Source of the DNA: CAYPHY01 sp964410625
Lineage (GTDB): Bacteria; Chloroflexota; Anaerolineae; Promineifilales; Promineifilaceae
Direction of reading: 5' to 3'
DNA: 64,000 nucleotides
NCBI GenBank assembly: GCA_964410625.1
Contig: CAYPHY010000011.1
Location: 62,001-126,000 of the forward strand
Part shown: positions 24,348-32,267 of the stretch, in pieces
Layout: every line of letters starts with the position of its first letter
How positions within the stretch are numbered: the first letter of the stretch is position 1
Notes under the pieces: generated by a model
The model's input: the letters and a program-made list of their open reading frames with translations, nothing else
Told to the model about the DNA's origin: nothing
Database searches by the model: none
Position numbers and translations under genes: made by a program

Positions 24348-24434
24348 TAAGATAAACCTTATACAAGACGACCGCCCATAAACTGTTCTCGCGGTCCGAG
24401 CAAAGCCTGATTCTTTCCCTGGATCAGGCTTTTT
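24348..24434 (+). ncRNA. Small RNA or attenuated leader upstream of rocD (about 87 nt)
   Basis: From the predicted start, an unpaired ~20 nt is followed by hairpin GACCGC/GCGGTC (24370-24396). A terminator follows: 10-bp stem AAAGCCTGAT/ATCAGGCTTT (24402-24432) and T-run. No open frame with a ribosome site is visible. The unit lies 120 bp before rocD on the same strand. It may be a free small RNA or a riboswitch-like leader whose terminator gates rocD. The remaining 24435-24554 contains CAGCG/CCGCGTAA repeat words. Confidence 0.55.
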
Positions 24435-24554
24435 AAATTTAGGATATTGACCGTACCACGCTGCCACGCCACATAAAATCAAACAAAATCCGCGTTATCA
24501 GCGTAATATCAGCGTCATCCGCGTAACTATTCACTATTTCCTAGGAGAAAGCAC

Positions 24555-25757
24555 ATGAAAAGCCAAGACTATATTATGCTCGAAGAAACCTACGCCGCCC
24601 GTACCTATAACCCCCTCGATGTGGTCATCGAACGGGGTGAGGGGGTATGGGTCTATGACGTAGACGGCCGTAAATATCTCGACTGTCTCTCCGCCTATTC
24701 GGCCGTCAACCAGGGTCACGTCCACCCGCGCATCCTCGAAGCGGCGATTGAGCAAATGAAGCGCATTACGCTCACCTCTCGCGCCTTCCGCAACGACCAG
24801 ATGGGCAAATTTATGCACGAACTGTGCGAGCTGACCGGCTACGAAATGGCAATCCCCATGAACAGCGGCGCGGAAGCGGTGGAAACGGCGATCAAGGCCG
24901 CCCGCAAATGGGGTTACAACGTCAAGGATATTCCTGACAATCAGGCGGAGATCATCGTCTGTGAAGGTAACTTCGCCGGCCGCACGACAACACTGATCAG
25001 CTTTTCCAGCGAACACCAGTATAAAGAAGACTTCGGCCCACTCACCCCCGGCTTTGTGATGATCCCCTATGGGGACGCGGCCGCCCTCGAAGCAGCGATC
25101 ACCCCCAACACGGCCGCCTTCCTCTTTGAACCGATTCAGGGGGAAGGAGGCGTCAACGTCCCGCCTGATGGTTATCTCAAGGAAGTCGCCGACATTTGCG
25201 CCCGCCACAACGTTCTGCTCATTGCCGACGAAATCCAGACCGGCCTCGGCCGTACCGGCAAACTGCTCGCCTGTGACTACGAAGATGTGCAGCCTGACCT
25301 CGTAACCCTCGGCAAAGCGCTCAGCGGTGGCTTCTATCCCGTCTCGGCCGTCGTCGGTCATCGCGATGTCCTCGGCCTCTTCCGCCCCGGCGATCACGGC
25401 AGCACCTTCGGCGGCAACCCGCTGGCCTCAGCTATCGGCCGCGCCGCTGTACAGGTGCTGGTCGAAGAAAACCTGATTGAACGTGCCTATGAGATGGGCG
25501 CCTACTTCAAAGGTCGCCTGGAGCGCATCGAAAGCGAGCACATCGTCGAGGTACGCGGCAAAGGGTTGTTGATCGGCGTTGAGTTGAACACGAAGGCACG
25601 GCCGTATTGTGAATCCCTCTTTGACGAAGGCATCCTCTGCAAGGAAACCCACGATACTGTCCTTCGCTTCGCCCCGCCATTGATCATCACCAAAGAAGAG
25701 ATTGATTGGGCAATGGAGCGCATTGAGCCAGTACTGATGAATGGCACTTCCTTGTAA
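24555..25757 (+). CDS. rocD: Ornithine aminotransferase
   Basis: The PLP enzyme converts ornithine and 2-oxoglutarate to glutamate 5-semialdehyde and glutamate. The 400-residue length is standard. Diagnostic class III features are YLDCLSAYSAVNQGHVHPRI, MNSGAEAVETAIK, the PLP-Asp in LLIADEIQTGLGRTG, the Schiff-base Lys in LVTLGKALSGGFYPVSA and GDHGSTFGGNPLA. The opening YAARTYNPLDVVIERGEGVWV is typical of ornithine rather than acetylornithine transaminases. The ATG follows AGGAGAAAGCAC. Another aminotransferase gene follows after a strong hairpin. Confidence 0.93.
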   Translation: MKSQDYIMLEETYAARTYNPLDVVIERGEGVWVYDVDGRKYLDCLSAYSAVNQGHVHPRILEAAIEQMKRITLTSRAFRNDQMGKFMHELCELTGYEMAIPMNSGAEAVETAIKAARKWGYNVKDIPDNQAEIIVCEGNFAGRTTTLISFSSEHQYKEDFGPLTPGFVMIPYGDAAALEAAITPNTAAFLFEPIQGEGGVNVPPDGYLKEVADICARHNVLLIADEIQTGLGRTGKLLACDYEDVQPDLVTLGKALSGGFYPVSAVVGHRDVLGLFRPGDHGSTFGGNPLASAIGRAAVQVLVEENLIERAYEMGAYFKGRLERIESEHIVEVRGKGLLIGVELNTKARPYCESLFDEGILCKETHDTVLRFAPPLIITKEEIDWAMERIEPVLMNGTSL

Positions 25758-25774
25758 AGACAACAACGGATATA

Positions 25775-25813
25775 GAAATAAACGGATAATCGGGTAATCC
25801 ATCCGTTTATTTC
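25775..25813. terminator. Hairpin after rocD
   Basis: GAAATAAACGGAT and ATCCGTTTATTTC form a perfect 13-bp stem with a 13-nt loop between rocD and avtA. It is likely to separate them transcriptionally. Confidence 0.65.
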
Positions 25814-25842
25814 TTCATCCGCTGTAGTCCCTAGATACAGAA

Positions 25843-27180
25843 ATGACCATGTTCTCACAATTCGGCGAAAAATTCACCAATGACAGCGGTATCCTGCGCC
25901 TGATGGACGAATTAGGCAAGGCGTTGACTGGGGCAAGCGAAGAGGCAGGGGAGCAGAGGAGCGGAGGAGCAGAGGAGAGTCTTTCAATATCTCAGTCTCC
26001 CAGTCTCCCAGTCTCTCCTATGTTGATGCTCGGCGGCGGCAACCCCAGTCACATCCCGGCCGTGCAGGCCCGGCTACGGCAGCGGATGGAAGCGATATTA
26101 GCGGCCGACAACGCCTTTGAATGTCTCATCGGCAACTATGGCCCACCACAAGGCGATTCCGCTTTCCGCTCCGCTGTCGCCAACCTCCTCCGCCGCGAAT
26201 ACGGCTGGCCGGTCAGCGAACGCAACATCGCCCTGACCAACGGCAGCCAGACGGCCGCCTTTTATCTCTTCAACCTGCTCGCCGGAACCTATCCCGATGG
26301 CTCCTTCAAAAAGGTCTTGCTCCCGCTGGCCCCTGAATACATTGGCTACGTTGACCAACCTATCGCCGGGGATATCTTCGTCGCCAATCGGCCGCAGTTT
26401 GAACTGCTCGACGACCGGCTCTTTAAGTATCGGGTTGACCTCGACACCTTGCAGGTGACGGATGAGATTGGCGCGATTTGCGTCTCGCGGCCGACCAATC
26501 CCACCGGCAATGTCCTCACCGATGAGGAAATCGCCGTCCTCCATGGCCTCGCCCGCCAACACAACATCCCATTGATCATTGACGGGGCTTACGGCACACC
26601 TTTCCCCGGCATCATCTTCACCGAGGCAACGCCCGTCTGGGACGACCACATCATCCTCTGTCTCAGCCTCTCCAAACTCGGCCTGCCTGGAGTGCGTACC
26701 GGCATCGTCATCGCCAATGAGCAGATCGTCAAAGCCGTCGCCGGACTCAACGCCATCCTCAGCCTTGCCCCCGGCAACTTCGGCCCGACAATGGCACTCG
26801 ACCTGATGCAAAGCGGCGAGGTCATCCGCCTCAGCCACGAGGTGATCAACCCCCATTACCACCAGAAGGCCGACCACGCCGTCGCCTGGATGCGCGAGGA
26901 GCTAGAGGGAACGCCTGCCCTGATCCACAAACCGGAAGGGACGTTCTTCCTCTGGCTGTGGTTCAAAGAGCTTCCAATCAGCTGCCACGAGTTCTATGAG
27001 CGCCTCAAGCAACGGCGCGTCCTCGTCGTCCCCGGCCACCACTTCTTCCCCGGCCTCCCCGAACCGTGGCAGCACAAACATGAGTGTATCCGTATGAACT
27101 ACGCCATGGACACGGCCGTCGTCCGCGAAGGCATCCGCATTATTGGGGAAGAAGCACGGCGGGCGTACAGTGGACGGTAG
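25843..27180 (+). CDS. avtA: Valine-pyruvate aminotransferase with an extra low-complexity insert
   Basis: The class I PLP aminotransferase (445 residues) follows the AvtA pattern closely: MFSQFGEKFTNDSGILRLMDEL, LGGGNPSHIP, ALTNGSQTAAFYLFN, CVSRPTNPTGNV, DGAYGTPFPG, the Schiff-base Lys in CLSLSKLGLPGVRTG and MVPGH-like VVPGHHFFPGLPEPW. AvtA transfers amino groups between valine, alanine and pyruvate. Between the N-terminal helix and LGGGNP there are about 27 extra Glu/Gly/Ser-rich residues, encoded by an intergenic-type repeat (about 25936-26022). The E. coli enzyme, from memory, has only a few residues there. The active-site blocks are intact, so the protein is probably functional. Confidence 0.92.
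   Translation: MTMFSQFGEKFTNDSGILRLMDELGKALTGASEEAGEQRSGGAEESLSISQSPSLPVSPMLMLGGGNPSHIPAVQARLRQRMEAILAADNAFECLIGNYGPPQGDSAFRSAVANLLRREYGWPVSERNIALTNGSQTAAFYLFNLLAGTYPDGSFKKVLLPLAPEYIGYVDQPIAGDIFVANRPQFELLDDRLFKYRVDLDTLQVTDEIGAICVSRPTNPTGNVLTDEEIAVLHGLARQHNIPLIIDGAYGTPFPGIIFTEATPVWDDHIILCLSLSKLGLPGVRTGIVIANEQIVKAVAGLNAILSLAPGNFGPTMALDLMQSGEVIRLSHEVINPHYHQKADHAVAWMREELEGTPALIHKPEGTFFLWLWFKELPISCHEFYERLKQRRVLVVPGHHFFPGLPEPWQHKHECIRMNYAMDTAVVREGIRIIGEEARRAYSGR
25936..26022 (+). repeat. Intergenic-type repeat inserted in frame inside avtA
   Basis: A purine-rich half (GGGGAGCAGAGGAGCGGAGG) is followed by CAGTCTCCCAGTCTCCCAGT words. The same word classes occur between genes at 16441-16494 and inside two other genes. 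Confidence 0.75.
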
Positions 27181-27321
27181 GCGGTTATCCGTAATCGGTG
27201 CTCCTTACCACTTACCACCAACTGATTACCGGTTACCGCTTACGGATTACCGCTCACCACTTACTAAACTTATTCACGTCCCATTGATGGAACACACCCC
27301 CTCGACTGTGTATAGTACCAT

Positions 27322-27475
27322 TGCCTCTGGGAAAGTGGTGGATAGCCAATAACCCACGGGCAGCCTCTTGCAAAAGGGGCTGAGAATCTGTTTCTCCTTC
27401 ACCGTCCGGCTTTGCCATCGGTGAGGGTGGGCAGGAGTATCGAGCAGCAAAAAGGCGCGGAACCCGCGCCTTTTT
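27322..27475 (+). ncRNA. Structured RNA candidate 3 (about 155 nt)
   Basis: TATAGT (27311-27316), with a poor -35 (TGGAAC, 17 bp upstream), precedes a stem-rich stretch ending in an intrinsic terminator. Helices seen are CAGCCTCTT/AAGGGGCTG, CCTTCACCG/CGGTGAGG and GTGG/CCAC. It lies between the 3' ends of two convergent protein genes, so it does not lead into any gene and is the best case for an independent RNA. I do not recognise the family; 4.5S, tmRNA and RNase P signatures are absent. The rest of the gap (27181-27300) is low-complexity TACCACTTACC-type sequence. Confidence 0.5.
27449..27475 (+). terminator. Intrinsic terminator of RNA candidate 3
   Basis: AAAAAGGCGCGG/CCGCGCCTTTTT forms a 12-bp perfect stem with a 3-nt loop, ending in the T-run. 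Confidence 0.85.
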
Positions 27476-27488
27476 GTGTATAGGTGTG

Positions 27489-27522
27489 GTGTATTGGTGC
27501 ATTGATATAATAACCAATACAC
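27489..27522. repeat. GTGTATTGGT palindrome
   Basis: GTGTATTGGT (27489-27498) and ACCAATACAC (27513-27522) form a hairpin beyond the stop of the Rieske gene. CCAATACACC words recur at 37022-37046 (inside a gene) and at about 55858-55873. Confidence 0.6.
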
Positions 27523-27537
27523 CAATACACCAATATA

Positions 27538-29319
27538 CTATTCGGCAAACAACCGATCCCCCCGATGCAACCGGTAGGCAATCTGATACGTTTGCCCTTG
27601 CGCCCGGACGGTTGGCGAATGGGCCGCTAGATAACGCGCGGCCGCTACCATCACATGCACCGCCACATCCATCTGGGCAACGGCCGTCTCATCCCCCGCT
27701 TCGGCCGCCTGGCTCAACAACTGGTACTGGCGAAAAGCCGCCTCTACCGTCTGAATGGTATGAAAGTCCCGGTCTTCCCGCAGCAGCAATCGTCCCAGGG
27801 TTGCCATTAACGCTTCCGGTCGTCCGCCGCCATAGAGATAATGGGCCACCAACTCACCCGCCTCATTCACCTGTTGTTGCCGGTCCAGCAGCGGCGGCAA
27901 CTCTGCCAATAGCCCGGCCGGTTGGTAGCCATTGCCGTTCGCTTGCGGCAAACGCGCCGCCGGGATGTTGAGAAAGCGGTCGAGATAGACACTCATCGCC
28001 GCGTCAAACACACCACGCAACAACTCGGCCGATGGCGCACGTCGCGCCGCCTGCTCAATCGCATTGGCAAAGGTGAAGGTGTGCAACGCCGTGTCCCAGT
28101 CACCAAACTCATTGCTGGTGTGGAAGCGTGCAATGCGCAAGGCGGCCGCATAACTAACCGCACTCGCCAGTTGTACAATCGTCCATCCCTCGCGCAACGC
28201 CGCCAACATCGCCGCCACACTCTCCTGCGGATCATCCCCCAACAACACCTCCACCAACTCCGCCCGCCCAATCTCCAGTCTCCCAGTCTCTAATCTCTTA
28301 GTCTCCCCAATCTCCAACACCTCCGGCAACTCCCCAAACGTCTCCTCCAACAACGCCACCAGATCAATCGGATTGCGCCACTCGTTCGCCTCCTCCATCC
28401 GGTCAGCATTGGCATAAGCCATCGCCAGACTGGGCAACACCTGCCCTGCATACTGCCAACCGGCAATATCTAACGCTTCAAACGCCTTGTTGGTAAAGTC
28501 AGCCACATGACCTATTTGGATATAACGATGGTCGGTCACGGCCGCAAAAAGCATATCGGCCATTTCCGCGTCCGTCGCCCCCGCGCGAATGGCAGAGACA
28601 ATACACCGTTCCGCCCCATCTGCGTCCCGCACCTCCACAAAGCGGCGGAACCAGCGTTTCAGAGTAGGAACATCGGTGGTGTTGGTGGGCAGCGGCCGCA
28701 CCGGGAAGCGTGGCGCGGAACCTTCTGTATCATTGGCAACGGCCGATAAACCTTGATAAAGCGCACGCGGCCGATCTTGCTCCTCCAGATAAGGCAACAT
28801 ATTCATCAGGCAGGTCAAAATCGTCAGCCCTTGCCCCCACCCCTGTTGCCGGTAGCGCGTGCCAAACTCCAGGCCGACGCGAAACGGCTCTACGGCATCA
28901 CCATCATTCTCCAGCAAGGTCAACACCGCCTTACCGATCACCAACGAGAGATTACGCTCCAACCCCACCTTCAAGCGTTCCCGCTGTCGCTGGCGCGGGT
29001 CTGTTTTATGGGCAATATCTACCATGACCTGACCATCTACGATGGCAACCGGGAAGGTCTGTGCGTCGTCGGCCCACTGGTCAAACGTCCCCCCGCTTTC
29101 CAGGTCAAACCGCGCGTGGTGCCAGTGGCAAGTCAGAATCCCATCCTTGACCGTCCCCCGATCCAGTGGAAAGCCCATGTGGGGACAGCGATTGTCCACC
29201 GCATATACCTTGTCATCATAGGCAAACAAGGCCAACGTATGCCCATTCGCCTGCACCGACAAGCAACCCGCCTGCCGCACCTCGTCCAAAGAAGCCGCCC
29301 GTACAAAATGTTCGCCCAT
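27538..29319 (-). CDS. Rieske [2Fe-2S] protein fused to a large helical domain
   Basis: Residues 1-105 are a ferredoxin-type Rieske domain with Cys45-His47 (CPHMGFPL) and Cys64-His67 (CHWHH), binding one 2Fe-2S cluster. The remaining ~480 residues are helix-rich and unrecognised. They contain conserved-looking blocks such as MADMLFAAVTDHRYIQIGHVADFTNKAFEALD and WQYAGQVLPSLAMAY with His and Glu residues that could bind metal. There is no signal or membrane segment. A segment near residue 340 (LEIGETKRLETGRLEIG) is encoded by a GAGACT-type repeat. The Rieske part suggests electron delivery to the C-terminal domain, but the reaction is unknown. Confidence 0.8.
   Translation of the reverse strand: MGEHFVRAASLDEVRQAGCLSVQANGHTLALFAYDDKVYAVDNRCPHMGFPLDRGTVKDGILTCHWHHARFDLESGGTFDQWADDAQTFPVAIVDGQVMVDIAHKTDPRQRQRERLKVGLERNLSLVIGKAVLTLLENDGDAVEPFRVGLEFGTRYRQQGWGQGLTILTCLMNMLPYLEEQDRPRALYQGLSAVANDTEGSAPRFPVRPLPTNTTDVPTLKRWFRRFVEVRDADGAERCIVSAIRAGATDAEMADMLFAAVTDHRYIQIGHVADFTNKAFEALDIAGWQYAGQVLPSLAMAYANADRMEEANEWRNPIDLVALLEETFGELPEVLEIGETKRLETGRLEIGRAELVEVLLGDDPQESVAAMLAALREGWTIVQLASAVSYAAALRIARFHTSNEFGDWDTALHTFTFANAIEQAARRAPSAELLRGVFDAAMSVYLDRFLNIPAARLPQANGNGYQPAGLLAELPPLLDRQQQVNEAGELVAHYLYGGGRPEALMATLGRLLLREDRDFHTIQTVEAAFRQYQLLSQAAEAGDETAVAQMDVAVHVMVAAARYLAAHSPTVRAQGQTYQIAYRLHRGDRLFAE
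28262..28316. repeat. GAGACT-type repeat inside the Rieske fusion gene
   Basis: The stretch contains CCAATCTCC, CCAGTCTCCCAGTCTCTAAT and CTTAGTCTCC words, matching the intergenic repeat at 16441-16494. It is read in frame as low-complexity LEIG/ETxR peptide. Confidence 0.75.
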
Positions 29320-29343
29320 CTTCTATCCACCTCTGTTCTAAAT

Positions 29344-29584
29344 GTTACGCAGATAGCGCGGATGGAACGCGGAAAACGCAGATTGTTTGCTTATCGGGCG
29401 TTCCATCCAGGCCAAGCCGCATCAAAACCGTTGGTTCCAAAGCTATCAGCAAGCAATGATGGGGTCAACAGGCGAACGAACAGAACCTCGCTGTACGAAG
29501 GGACAGGAGCAGCGACGCAAATCAAGCGCAAGATAATATATACGATCCGCGCAATCTGCGTTTTATCCGCGTTATCAGCGTAAC
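29344..29584. mobile_element. Non-coding element with GTTACGCAGAT-type inverted ends (241 bp)
   Basis: The left end GTTACGCAGATAGCGCGGAT and the right end ATCCGCGTTATCAGCGTAAC are inverted copies with 17 of 20 bases paired. There is no open frame and no clear target duplication. The ends match the smaller element at 32168-32263. It fills the gap between the Rieske and regulator genes. Confidence 0.55.
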
Positions 29585-29587
29585 GCT

Positions 29588-30664
29588 TTATTCATCATCA
29601 CTGGAAAGAAAATCTTTGAGCAGCTCCCAGGTTGCTTCAAGTGCTTCAGGACGGGTTGTGTATCGCCGACCTTCATCATGTCCTAACGTCAGATGCACCA
29701 GACGGGCAATACGCAGCGCCTGTAGGTGGTGGATCACCGTCGGCGCACGCAGACGCAAGCGGCGCGACAATTCGGCCGGGGTCAACGGCTCATCCGCGAG
29801 ATAACGCAAGATTCGCAGGCGGGTGGGATCAGCCAACGCCCGCAAAGTCTGGTAAAGAAGATCAGGGACCTGGTCACCGGGAACCAGGGAAGCATCCAAC
29901 GGCCGCGCCCCAAACAAAAACAGTTCTTTCCGTTTGTGGATACGGCTAAAGAGAACCAGTGGCGTCGCCCAATAGCAAGGGACCAACACCAATTCATCCA
30001 TCCTCAGCTTGTTGTCTTCAAATTGAAGACCTTGTGAAAGCTCATCCAAAAGCTCCCTCAACGGCAACTTTTCGGCCAGTGCCTGAGCGCGTTCCAGAGT
30101 GGCCGCCAACGCCGGACGAATGCGGCGCTCTTCCTCAGCAAAAAACTCGCTGTAGTAGGCATTCAAGGCTGCCAGCAGACCTTCCCCTGACGCGGCCGCA
30201 TCCGCCCACAGGGCCAAATGATGCCGCAACTTTTTATCATGGCTGGCCTTGATCTTACCCTTATGCCCATCCTCCTCATAGCAAGCCTTCAGGCGTTCAA
30301 CATCGTCGTCGCCCCACGATTTCCGCCCCATCACCTCATACAACACTTCTCGCATCGGTTCGGGCATATCCGGGGTCATACTCAGCGTGGCAAAGCGCTC
30401 GGCCGGGGCCATGTCTTCCAATACTTCCAGGGCAATGGTGGCGTCCTTCGGCCGTGGCAACTGGTAGACCCAGTGGAAAGGCCACATCCCATCCACCGCC
30501 TGTTGCAGCAACTCGCGCTCGGCCGTTGGCAAGCGCGAACGGACCCCCGCCGCCCACGAACCGCGCAACCCATACTTATCCGGCTCATGGATTACGTGTA
30601 GACTGGCAAAGAAATCGTACGCCGTTCCACTATCCCATTCGAGTTTTATATCCCGTATAATCAT
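29588..30664 (-). CDS. ArsR-like winged-helix transcriptional regulator with large N-terminal domain
   Basis: The start is taken at ATG 30664 (MIIRDIKLEWDSGTAYDFFAS), which follows GGTGAAG. The longer frame to 30799 runs through palindromes and has no ribosome site. The 358-residue protein ends in an ArsR-type winged helix (about 270-350: LRALADPTRLRILRYLADE, PAELSRRLRLRAPTVIHHLQAL, then the wing GRRYTTRPE). The first ~250 residues are an unclassified helical domain, probably for ligand or partner sensing. No CxC-type metal site is seen in the HTH. The MFS exporter just upstream on the same strand is a natural target. Confidence 0.85.
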   Translation of the reverse strand: MIIRDIKLEWDSGTAYDFFASLHVIHEPDKYGLRGSWAAGVRSRLPTAERELLQQAVDGMWPFHWVYQLPRPKDATIALEVLEDMAPAERFATLSMTPDMPEPMREVLYEVMGRKSWGDDDVERLKACYEEDGHKGKIKASHDKKLRHHLALWADAAASGEGLLAALNAYYSEFFAEEERRIRPALAATLERAQALAEKLPLRELLDELSQGLQFEDNKLRMDELVLVPCYWATPLVLFSRIHKRKELFLFGARPLDASLVPGDQVPDLLYQTLRALADPTRLRILRYLADEPLTPAELSRRLRLRAPTVIHHLQALRIARLVHLTLGHDEGRRYTTRPEALEATWELLKDFLSSDDE

Positions 30665-30704
30665 CGCTTCACCACATATTCTACACGAAAAAGCCACCCT
30701 TGTA

Positions 30705-30756
30705 GAGCGATTTGGCAAATCGCTCATTCTAGCACACGATTGACCAAATCGTGCTA
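30705..30756. terminator. Two adjacent hairpins between MFS and regulator genes
   Basis: GAGCGATTT/AAATCGCTC (30705-30725) and TAGCACACGATT with AATCGTGCTA (30730-30756) lie in tandem beyond the MFS stop codon. The first shares its core with 15692-15710. Confidence 0.5.
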
Positions 30757-30761
30757 TAGAA

Positions 30762-32147
30762 TCAAACGGCCGTTGCCACCCCTTCTTCCAAACCGTCACC
30801 CTCTACCGGCACAGGCGGAGTTGGCGCCTCGGCCGCCACATGGTCCGGCAAAAGGGTCTCTGCATTGCGAACCGCCGGGAATAGATAGCCGCCCAGACCA
30901 ACGACCGCGCTAAACGCACCGGCCAACACCAGCATCAACGCCATCCCCGCCCCTGGCCCCGTGCCAACCAGCCAGCCAAAGGTCTCGCTCCAGGCGGCCC
31001 CCGGTTGCAAGGCTGGCTCAAATAAATTATCGGCCAACGGCCCGGCGATCACCGTTGCCACCGGCGCGGTTATTTGTGCAATCAGACGCCGCACGGAGAA
31101 AACCCGCCCCTGAACATCAGGCGCAACCTTCGATTGCCAGATCGCCTGGTTGGAGCCATTGATGATCGGGATAAAAAACTGGCTCATAAAGGCGCCAAAT
31201 GCCCAAAATGGGACGGCGCGGCCGACACCCATCACTAATTCACCCAACAAACCGCCCAAGAACATCCCCAACAAGACTCCATGCACTTTGCGCTTTGGCC
31301 CGCCCCATGCACTGAGCAACAAGCCGCCAGCCACCCCACCTACTGCCCCAATAGATTGCACACTTGCCAGCGCAATTTCATTATTTCCTGTTCGGGCGAG
31401 GATCATTGGCACCATAACGGCTATACCGAACATAGCCAGAAAGTTGAGCGAGAAAAAGACCAGTTGCAAGCCCAGGAGACTCGGCCGCCGCCAAATATAG
31501 CGAAAGCCATAAAGTGATTCTTGCCACAAGCTACCTGTACCTTCCGCCCCGTCGGCCGTACGTTCCGGCTGGGGAATGGCGACGGCCGCTATCGTTCCAA
31601 TCGCCGCCAAGAAGGTGATCACATCAATGAGCATGATCCCTTGCAACCCGATCAAGCCCAGCAACGCCCCGGCAAAGGCGGGAGCCAAAATCCCGGAGGC
31701 AGCATCGGCCAGCGACATCATCCCACTGGCGCGGGCATAGTGCTGTTTGGGAATCATCATCGTCACTGAGGCGCCAAAAGCGGGAAATTGCAGTGAATTG
31801 AACGCCCCGGCGATCACGTTCACCACATAAACATGCCAGATTTCCAAATTACCCGTCGATAGCATATACAGCAAGCCAATCGTGGCGATACCGGCCGCCA
31901 GATCGCTGAGGATGATGATCCGTTTGCGGTTGGAGCGGTCTACCAACGCCCCGGCAATTGGGCTGAGCAACACGCTCGGCGCAATGAAAAAGAAGATCGC
32001 CAGCGTTAGGGTGGTCGCCTTCCCCGTTTGCTCAAACAGCCAAAAAGAAAGGGCGAAGTTGGTCATCCCCGTTCCCAGCAACGACACCAACTGCCCTAAC
32101 CAGACAATCGTAAACGCCCGCATTCCACTCGGTTGGCTTCTGTTCAT
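30762..32147 (-). CDS. MFS exporter (EntS/MFS_3-like), second paralogue
   Basis: The 461-residue, 12-helix transporter has the same opening as the 1.4 kb gene (FTIVWLGQLVSLLGTGMTNFAL), the loop GALVDRSNRKRIIIL and the VGTGPGAGMALM block near the C-terminus. It probably effluxes a small molecule; specificity unknown. A GAGGG ribosome site precedes the ATG. An ArsR-like regulator lies downstream on the same strand, separated by hairpins. The two paralogues are about 29 kb apart in the same orientation. Confidence 0.87.
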   Translation of the reverse strand: MNRSQPSGMRAFTIVWLGQLVSLLGTGMTNFALSFWLFEQTGKATTLTLAIFFFIAPSVLLSPIAGALVDRSNRKRIIILSDLAAGIATIGLLYMLSTGNLEIWHVYVVNVIAGAFNSLQFPAFGASVTMMIPKQHYARASGMMSLADAASGILAPAFAGALLGLIGLQGIMLIDVITFLAAIGTIAAVAIPQPERTADGAEGTGSLWQESLYGFRYIWRRPSLLGLQLVFFSLNFLAMFGIAVMVPMILARTGNNEIALASVQSIGAVGGVAGGLLLSAWGGPKRKVHGVLLGMFLGGLLGELVMGVGRAVPFWAFGAFMSQFFIPIINGSNQAIWQSKVAPDVQGRVFSVRRLIAQITAPVATVIAGPLADNLFEPALQPGAAWSETFGWLVGTGPGAGMALMLVLAGAFSAVVGLGGYLFPAVRNAETLLPDHVAAEAPTPPVPVEGDGLEEGVATAV

Positions 32148-32167
32148 GCTACCCTCTTCTAAGAAGC

Positions 32168-32263
32168 GTTACGCAGATGACGCGGATTGAGACGGAGATT
32201 TGCGCTGAATAAAAATTTATGAATCAGCGGAAATCTGCGTTACAACAGCGTCATCTGCGTAAC
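32168..32263. mobile_element. 96-bp palindromic element with 16-bp perfect inverted ends
   Basis: GTTACGCAGATGACGC (32168-32183) and GCGTCATCTGCGTAAC (32248-32263) are exact inverted copies. The interior (GAGATTTGCGCTGA and TCAGCGGAAATC) continues the pairing. The ends match 29344-29584. No target duplication is visible. It occupies the gap between the MFS and metallo-hydrolase genes. Confidence 0.65.
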
Positions 32264-32267
32264 TCTT

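Noticed and set aside
24534..25397. A 287-codon minus-strand frame opposite rocD
   Set aside because: Its Asp/Val/Gly-rich composition is what the complement of rocD codons gives. rocD has every catalytic motif.
27322..27475. TPP riboswitch, because of GGGGCTGAGA
   Set aside because: The rest of the THI-box core (CTGGATAAT-CCAGCG-type segment) is missing and no thiamin gene follows.
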